Shown here piece after piece: positions 59,006 through 64,000 of a DNA stretch of 64,000 bases. Each line of letters begins with the position of its first letter. The stretch's first letter is position 1. The DNA is from Enterobacter chengduensis (GTDB lineage Bacteria > Pseudomonadota > Gammaproteobacteria > Enterobacterales > Enterobacteriaceae). Under the pieces are notes generated by a model that did no database searches, was not told where the DNA came from, and worked only from the letters and a program-made list of their open reading frames with translations. The position numbers were made by a program, and so were the translations under genes. The stretch is from positions 1,922,001 to 1,986,000 of the forward strand of contig NZ_CP043318.1 in NCBI RefSeq assembly GCF_001984825.2, in the 5' to 3' direction.

Positions 59006-60055
59006 ATGCCAGTGTTACACAACCGCGTATCGAATGAGATGTTAAGAGCGCGCATGTTGGCTGAAACCGAACCGCGCACGACCATCTCATTCTATAAATA
59101 CTTCACCATTGACGATCCGCAGGCGACCCGCGATGCGCTCTACCAGGCGTTCACCGCGCTGAACGTCTTCGGCCGCGTCTACCTTGCCCGTGAAGGCATC
59201 AACGCGCAGATTAGCGTACCGGAAAGCAACGTCAGCGCCTTCCGTGACGTACTCTATCAGTTTGACCCGGCCCTTAACGGCTTGCGCCTGAACATTGCCC
59301 TGGATGATGACGGCAAATCCTTCTGGGTGCTGCGCATGAAGGTGCGTGAACGCATCGTGGCGGACGGTATCGACGATCCTGAGTTTAACGCGGCGGACGT
59401 CGGTGAATACCTGAAGGCGGCGGAAGTCAATGCGATGCTGGACGATCCGGATGCCGTGTTCATCGATATGCGTAACCACTACGAGTACGAAGTGGGGCAT
59501 TTTGAGAACGCGATGGAAATCCCGGCCGATACCTTCCGCGAACAGCTGCCGAAAGCGGTTGAGATGATGCAGGAACATAAAGATAAAAAGATCGTTATGT
59601 ACTGCACCGGCGGTATCCGCTGCGAAAAAGCCAGCGCGTGGATGAAGCACAACGGCTTTAGTAAGGTCTGGCATATTGAAGGCGGCATTATCGAGTACGC
59701 CCGCCGCGCCCGCGAGCAGGGGTTACCGGTACGCTTTATCGGGAAAAACTTTGTCTTTGACGAGCGTATGGGTGAGCGTATTTCGGAAGATGTGATTGCC
59801 CAGTGCCACCAGTGCGGCGCGCCGTGCGATACCCACACCAACTGCAAAAATGACGGGTGTCATCTGCTGTTCATTCAGTGCCCGGCCTGTGCCGAGAAGT
59901 TTAACGGCTGCTGCAGCGAGCTGTGCAGCGAAGAGAGCGTCCTGCCGGAAGAAGAGCAGCGTCGCCGTCGCGCAGGGCGTGAAAACGGCAACAAGATTTT
60001 CAATAAATCACGCGGCCGTCTGAACACCAAGCTGGGTATCCCTGACCCGGAATGA
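59006..60055 (+). CDS. trhO: TrhO, oxygen-dependent tRNA uridine-34 hydroxylase
   Basis: A 349-residue protein (formerly YceA) that hydroxylates U34 of tRNAs. Start at 59006 ([13 protein letters not shown]) matches E. coli. N-terminal acylphosphatase-like domain, central rhodanese domain with active Cys in [13 protein letters not shown] (near 190), and a Cys-rich C-terminus ([20 protein letters not shown]). Followed by a terminator. Confidence 0.96.
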   Translation: MPVLHNRVSNEMLRARMLAETEPRTTISFYKYFTIDDPQATRDALYQAFTALNVFGRVYLAREGINAQISVPESNVSAFRDVLYQFDPALNGLRLNIALDDDGKSFWVLRMKVRERIVADGIDDPEFNAADVGEYLKAAEVNAMLDDPDAVFIDMRNHYEYEVGHFENAMEIPADTFREQLPKAVEMMQEHKDKKIVMYCTGGIRCEKASAWMKHNGFSKVWHIEGGIIEYARRAREQGLPVRFIGKNFVFDERMGERISEDVIAQCHQCGAPCDTHTNCKNDGCHLLFIQCPACAEKFNGCCSELCSEESVLPEEEQRRRRAGRENGNKIFNKSRGRLNTKLGIPDPE

Positions 60056-60058
60056 TAA

Positions 60059-60094
60059 TAACGCCCGGCAAGGTAAAAACCTGCCGGGCGAATC
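60059..60094. terminator. Terminator between trhO and yceI
   Basis: CGCCCGGCAGG... arms: CGCCCGGCAAGG-TAAAAA-CCTGCCGGGCG, a strong stem between convergent genes. Confidence 0.8.
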
Positions 60095-60096
60095 TA

Positions 60097-60675
60097 TTAT
60101 GATTTCTGCTGTACACCTTCAACGGAAATAATCAGCTCCACGTCCTGAGACGCCGGGCCTAAATCCGTTGTGATATTAAAATCTTTCAGATGAATTTTCC
60201 CTGCCGCTTCAAACCCTGCGCGTTTACCGCCCCAGGGATCGTCACCCTGACCCAGTAATTTAGCATCAAGCGTGACCGGTTTTGTTACGCCATTAAGCGT
60301 CAGGTTGCCGGTAATATTCAGCTTATCGCCGTCTTTCTTTACGTCCGTGGAGGTGAAGGTTGCCTGTGGGAATTTCGCGACATTCAGGAATTCCCCACTG
60401 CGCAGATGCTTATCGCGCTCTGCATGGTTTGTGTCGACGCTGTTCGTATTAATGGTCACATTGACCTTATCGGCCGCGGGATTTTTATCGTCAAAGGTGA
60501 ACGTGCCGTCAAAATCCTTAAAGGTGCCGTATAGCCAGCTGTATCCCAGGTGCTGAATACGGAAATTGACGAAGGCGTGCTGGCCCTCTTTATCAATTTT
60601 ATAATCCGCAGCCACGGCGGAACCGGCGGTAAATAACAGAGAACCCAGTGCGATACCCAGCAGGTGTTTTTTCAT
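60097..60675 (-). CDS. yceI: YceI, periplasmic lipid-binding-like protein
   Basis: A 192-residue secreted protein with a signal peptide ([20 protein letters not shown], cleavage near VAA). YceI lipocalin-like fold: [36 protein letters not shown]. Start at 60675 matches E. coli. In E. coli it rises at alkaline pH and binds isoprenoid-like lipids in relatives. One base after yceJ, so co-transcribed. Confidence 0.96.
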   Translation of the reverse strand: MKKHLLGIALGSLLFTAGSAVAADYKIDKEGQHAFVNFRIQHLGYSWLYGTFKDFDGTFTFDDKNPAADKVNVTINTNSVDTNHAERDKHLRSGEFLNVAKFPQATFTSTDVKKDGDKLNITGNLTLNGVTKPVTLDAKLLGQGDDPWGGKRAGFEAAGKIHLKDFNITTDLGPASQDVELIISVEGVQQKS

Positions 60676-60676
60676 T

Positions 60677-61255
60677 TTATGCTCCAGAGTCAGCTGACGA
60701 GCGGCCAAGCATGCGCTTAAGCGTATCGTCTTTATCAATAAAATGGTGTTTAAGGGCGGCAAGCCCGTGCAGTACGGACAGAATGACGACGCTCCACGCA
60801 AGCCAGAGGTGAATAACCCCTGCCGTATCCGCCTGAGCGCCCGCATCGCTGAGCGTTGCCGGGACGTCAAAAAGTCCAAAGACGCTAATCGGCTTACCGT
60901 CAGCCGTCGAAATGAGATAGCCGCTAATCAGGATGGCAAACAGCAGCGCGTAGAGGGCAATATGCGCGGCGACTGCACCGACGCGAGTCAGTTTGCTGTG
61001 GGTCTTCGGCGCGGCGGGCGGCGGGGAAATATGCCGCCAGATGACGCGGAAAACCAGCCCCAGCATCAGGAGGACGCCAATGCTTTTATGTAACTCCGGT
61101 GCATGGTGATACCAGCCATCATAATAGCTGAGCGTGACCATCCAGAGTCCAAGTCCAAACATACCGTAGACGGCAAGAGCAAATATCCAGTGCAAACCTA
61201 TGGATATTATTCCGTAGCGTTGGGAGGCGTTACGCAACTGCATTAGAATGTCCAT
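60677..61255 (-). CDS. yceJ: YceJ, cytochrome b561-family protein
   Basis: A 192-residue inner-membrane dihaem cytochrome b561 with four hydrophobic segments and the four conserved His ([35 protein letters not shown]). Electron carrier of uncertain partner. First gene of the yceJ-yceI pair. An internal start at 61243 (MQLRNASQ) is possible. Confidence 0.93.
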   Translation of the reverse strand: MDILMQLRNASQRYGIISIGLHWIFALAVYGMFGLGLWMVTLSYYDGWYHHAPELHKSIGVLLMLGLVFRVIWRHISPPPAAPKTHSKLTRVGAVAAHIALYALLFAILISGYLISTADGKPISVFGLFDVPATLSDAGAQADTAGVIHLWLAWSVVILSVLHGLAALKHHFIDKDDTLKRMLGRSSADSGA

Positions 61256-61451
61256 TTTCAGATTAACAGGGAGTTAAAAATGAACGGGGCGGCAAAATAT
61301 TGCAACTGAAAAAAGAGTATATGGACCGTTATTTTATTTATATCAGCGATTTTGAAAAGGATCGGTTAATGTAATTCAGTGAGGTCGGGCAAGATGAAAT
61401 TAAGAGTTTCAGCTAATATAAATTAACGTCAATTATTGTCAGTCCGGCTTT

Positions 61452-61565
61452 TCAGTAAAATACAATGTAAACAAAATCAATAATGGCCAGCAGCGCCCAC
61501 AGCAAGATATAGAGCATAAAATGCTCGCGAATATTGTTCATCAGAAAGTTAACGATCCTGCGCAT
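61452..61565 (-). CDS. yceO: YceO, small hydrophobic protein
   Basis: A 37-residue frame: MRRIVNFLMNNIREHFMLY then ILLWALLAIIDFVYIVFY. It matches the C-terminal part of E. coli YceO (46 residues; [28 protein letters not shown]). One membrane segment. Between yceJ and solA, as in E. coli. Easily missed because of its size; biofilm and acid links in E. coli are weak. Confidence 0.8.
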   Translation of the reverse strand: MRRIVNFLMNNIREHFMLYILLWALLAIIDFVYIVFY

Positions 61566-61593
61566 AACGCCCCGTAATGCCGTGTGAATGAAA

Positions 61594-61622
61594 CGGGCCC
61601 CGGCACGTCCGGAGCCCGCGGC
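61594..61622. terminator. Stem-loop after solA
   Basis: CGGGCCCCGGC-ACGTCC-GGAGCCCG imperfect stem directly after the solA stop. Confidence 0.5.
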
Positions 61623-61625
61623 GGA

Positions 61626-62744
61626 TTATCCGTTAAAACGCGAGAGGGAGAACGGCGTTAGATCAAACTGCGGCGTAATGCCCTGGGCAAACTGCGCGGC
61701 GATTTCACCGAGCACGGAAGCAAACTTAAAGCCGTGGCCGCTCAGCCCGGTGACGATCATTGTGTTGTCATGCCCCGGCAGCGTATCAATGATAAAGTCC
61801 TCGTCCGGCGTGTTGTCGTAGGTACAGGCTGCGCCATACAGCAGGCCGCCGACGCCCGGAAGGATCGTGCGCAGGAACGTGAAGGCTTCTGAGCCATCCT
61901 GTGGAACGGCGCCGAAAGGTTTACGCTCTTCAGGGGAGGAGATCGCCTGGCCCCCGTTGTGTTTACCGATTTTCAGCGCGTCCTTCTCTGAGGGGAAGCC
62001 GTAGAACTGATCGCCATTCGGCAATTCGCCGGTGAAGGCCGGGAATTTATTCTGCGCGCTGTAGCGACCATCTGACTGGAACCAGGAGAAGACCTTGCGC
62101 ACCGGCTGGATTGGCAGCTCCGGCAGCAGGCGAGTGACCCATGTTCCTGCGCTGACCAGCAGGCGGGATGCTGAATAGTCGCCGTCAATCGTTGTGACCG
62201 TAACGCCGTTTTCGTCATGGGTGATGGTTTCCACCGGACAGTTAAACAGCTGCGCACAGCCGGCTTTCGCCGCAAGATCGATCCAGGTTTTGATCGCCGT
62301 TTCACAATGCAGCACGCCGGAGTGGGCTTCGAAGAGGGCGATATAATCATCCGGGACGGTAATTTCAGGCCAGCGCGCGGTAATACCCGTTGCGTCCAGT
62401 TTCTCCACGTCCAGATTAAAGGCCTTCGCGCTGCGCTCGACGCTGGCGAGAAATTCAGAATGGGCAGGGCCCAGGTTGACGACGCCGGTACGCTCGAAGA
62501 TGCGATCCTCGGTCTGCTTCGCCAGCTCATCCCACAGCGTCTGGGCGCGCAGCACCAGCGGCACGTAGCGCTCGCCTTCTCCGTACGCATGGCGCATGAG
62601 GCGAGTATCGCCATGATGGCTACCCTCCGAATGAGGAGGAAGATGGGCATCGATCATCAGGACCTTCAGCCCTGCCTGCGTCGCGTAATAACCGGCGGCA
62701 GAGCCCACGGAGCCGCTACCAATAATGATTAAGTCGTATCTCAT
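61626..62744 (-). CDS. solA: SolA, N-methyl-L-tryptophan oxidase
   Basis: A 372-residue FAD enzyme of the sarcosine-oxidase family, demethylating N-methyl amino acids such as N-methyl-tryptophan. N-terminal GxGxxG dinucleotide site [16 protein letters not shown]; covalent flavin Cys region [14 protein letters not shown] near residue 308; C-terminal [15 protein letters not shown]. Start at 62744 (MRYDLIIIG) chosen; two residues longer is possible. Confidence 0.95.
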   Translation of the reverse strand: MRYDLIIIGSGSVGSAAGYYATQAGLKVLMIDAHLPPHSEGSHHGDTRLMRHAYGEGERYVPLVLRAQTLWDELAKQTEDRIFERTGVVNLGPAHSEFLASVERSAKAFNLDVEKLDATGITARWPEITVPDDYIALFEAHSGVLHCETAIKTWIDLAAKAGCAQLFNCPVETITHDENGVTVTTIDGDYSASRLLVSAGTWVTRLLPELPIQPVRKVFSWFQSDGRYSAQNKFPAFTGELPNGDQFYGFPSEKDALKIGKHNGGQAISSPEERKPFGAVPQDGSEAFTFLRTILPGVGGLLYGAACTYDNTPDEDFIIDTLPGHDNTMIVTGLSGHGFKFASVLGEIAAQFAQGITPQFDLTPFSLSRFNG

Positions 62745-62860
62745 ATGCATCTCTTAAACTGACGTTTTGTTAGCAGAGTAATTAACAACGCGGGCTTAGA
62801 CAAGGGAGAAATAAATAAGGCACCGCGAGGGTGCCTGTAGAGAGAAAAGTGGGCATAAGC

Positions 62861-63115
62861 TTAGTGCCGTTTATACTCATTTTCCTGATAGTCGCCAGAT
62901 TCTATTTTTGCAATACCTGCCTCTAAAATAGAAATAAACTGACGGGCGACGTCTGTTGTTAGCCACAGCGTCTGTCCAACTTCCGCTTCGTCACGGTTAA
63001 GTTGATTCGGGGTCTGGTAGTGCAAACGCAGCATCAGCGCATCGTAGCTATCTACGGTACTGATATCCCAGCCGACAAGTGGATGGGTCTGGATCACTTC
63101 ACTATTCTTTTCCAT
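62861..63115 (-). CDS. bssS: BssS, biofilm regulator
   Basis: An 84-residue protein nearly identical to E. coli BssS, linked with AI-2 signalling and biofilm through indole. VIQTHPLVGWDISTVDSYDALMLRLHYQTP and TLWLTTDVARQFISILEAGIAKIESGDY are diagnostic. Start at 63115. Good confidence. Confidence 0.96.
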   Translation of the reverse strand: MEKNSEVIQTHPLVGWDISTVDSYDALMLRLHYQTPNQLNRDEAEVGQTLWLTTDVARQFISILEAGIAKIESGDYQENEYKRH

Positions 63116-63342
63116 TATAACCCCCTTAATGCGTGTTAGAAGACAACGGCTCTGAGGTTCAATGCATGTTTTTCTGAAGGCATCTTCAGTATATCAAGTA
63201 ATAAGGGTTCCGACGGGAAAAATAAACAGGTAGCAACACATTTTCCTGCTTTTTAGGATTGTTCGAGCAATAAAACACCATCTTGTTCACGATTCTTAAA
63301 GAAGATGCCGAATTAATTTGAACTTACCGTGTTTTAGACGAA

Positions 63343-63372
63343 AAAAAGCCGGGGCGACCCGGCAAAAAAACA
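63343..63372 (-). terminator. Terminator of dinI
   Basis: On the minus strand GCCGGGTCG-CCCCGGC followed by TTTTTTT, just after the dinI stop. Confidence 0.8.
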
Positions 63373-63388
63373 CAATGAGGGAGCAGTG

Positions 63389-63634
63389 TTAATCTGTGAT
63401 AAACCAGTCGTCTGCGCTTTCCCACGTTTCCTGCAGGATTTCGCTGATGCGGTCTTTATCTTCTTTCGCGGCACCCATTACTGAGAGGTTGTTTGCCGCG
63501 GCGTAGCGCACCGTGACGGCACCCGCGTTGTCGGGAAAGGTGTTGTTAATACGACGGGATAATTCGCCGGCCAGCGCGTCAAGCGCGCCGGCAGGCAGAA
63601 CGGTAGTTTTGGCAATGGTGACTTCAATACGCAT
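63389..63634 (-). CDS. dinI: DinI, RecA-binding SOS protein
   Basis: An 81-residue protein that stabilises RecA filaments and modulates SOS. Start at 63634 (MRIEVTIAKTTVLPAG) matches E. coli. Ends in ILQETWESADDWF, the acidic helix that mimics DNA. A perfect LexA box lies 22 bases upstream. Confidence 0.97.
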   Translation of the reverse strand: MRIEVTIAKTTVLPAGALDALAGELSRRINNTFPDNAGAVTVRYAAANNLSVMGAAKEDKDRISEILQETWESADDWFITD

Positions 63635-63655
63635 AAATGCCCCCTGTGTAATATA

Positions 63656-63671
63656 CTGTTTATTTATACAG
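63656..63671. promoter_or_regulatory. LexA box upstream of dinI
   Basis: CTGT-TTATTTAT-ACAG, a perfect CTGT-N8-ACAG SOS box, flanked by TA on the left as in the extended consensus. 22 bases before the dinI start codon. Confidence 0.9.
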
Positions 63672-63708
63672 GCATATTGTCGGTTTGACAACCAGGGGCA
63701 TTGATTTT

Positions 63709-64000
63709 TTAACGTTTTACCGTCCAGCTTACGGTCTCGCCCGCCAGGAACGGGATCAGCGTGTCATCCGTCAGCGCAATAGACTCCTCAACGTGGCTCG
63801 CTTTACGCTCCAGTTCGATGAAGGTGTCGTTGGCCGGCAGGCCGTAGAAGCGCGGGCCGTTAAGGGAGCAGAACGCTTCGAAATATTCCAGCGCGTTCAT
63901 CTCTTCAAATACGGTCGCGTAGCTGGCAAGTGCCGTTGGGGCGTTGAAGCAGCCTGCGCATCCGCAGCTCGCCTCTTTACGGTGGCGGGCGTGAGGCGCG
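63709..64000 (-). CDS. pyrC: PyrC, dihydroorotase (partial, C-terminal part)
   Basis: The last 96 codons of class II dihydroorotase, which closes the pyrimidine ring. The start is beyond the right edge; the M at 63900 is internal. Visible: [32 protein letters not shown], including the conserved His-Lys region that contacts the substrate, and the C-terminus [21 protein letters not shown]. Order dinI-pyrC matches E. coli. Confidence 0.96.
   Translation of the reverse strand, partial: APHARHRKEASCGCAGCFNAPTALASYATVFEEMNALEYFEAFCSLNGPRFYGLPANDTFIELERKASHVEESIALTDDTLIPFLAGETVSWTVKR

Overview
The window is an enterobacterial chromosome segment. Gene order and protein content fit Enterobacter or a close relative: rut, put, efeUOB, phoH, serX tRNA, ghrA-ycdXYZ, csg (curli), ymdAB, opgCGH, yceK-msyB, mdtG-lpxL, trhO, yceI-yceJ-yceO, solA, bssS, dinI, pyrC. 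This is the backbone known from Escherichia coli around ghrA and csg, and the proteins read as close orthologues. The backbone is GC-rich, so the accessory regions stand out by their AT richness.

Layout. 1-3.2 kb: the rutABCD pyrimidine-degradation genes and their regulator rutR (rutD cut by the window edge). 3.2-9.7 kb: putA and putP for proline use, divergent over a region rich in PutA-operator-like motifs. 9.7-16.3 kb: a lipoprotein, a NupC-type nucleoside transporter, the Fur-boxed efeUOB iron-uptake operon and phoH. 16.3-24.1 kb: an AT-richer, single-strand cluster holding an ATP-grasp ligase, a flavin/2Fe-2S reductase, an AurF-like diiron N-oxygenase, an MFS exporter, a small hydrolase, an arylamine N-acetyltransferase, a haem-oxygenase-like diiron oxidase and a TetR regulator. 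It looks like a small, undescribed biosynthetic pathway for an N-oxygenated metabolite. 24.2-27.7 kb: two identical tRNA-Ser(GGA) genes, each followed by rtT-like repeats carrying the last 19 bases of the tRNA, flank a pirin/isochorismatase/LysR block. 27.9-42.6 kb: backbone, including a complete curli locus and the osmoregulated periplasmic glucan genes.

42.67-56.48 kb: a 13.8-kb AT-rich integrated element between msyB and mdtG, bounded by an 11-bp direct repeat. A large serine recombinase lies at its left end, with its start codon inside the repeat. The cargo includes two EAL-domain proteins (one behind a heptanucleotide tandem repeat), an HNH endonuclease, a ribbon-helix-helix-like protein, a holin-like protein, an adenine-methyltransferase-like protein, several unknown or small membrane proteins, an IS3-family insertion and a likely structured RNA. 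The element is enriched about six-fold in the palindrome AGTACT by hand count, and integration gives msyB a near-consensus promoter. 56.5-64 kb: backbone again, ending inside pyrC.

The most notable regions are the 16-24 kb cluster and the 42.7-56.5 kb element. All identifications come from reading the sequence and recalling protein families; no database search was run.
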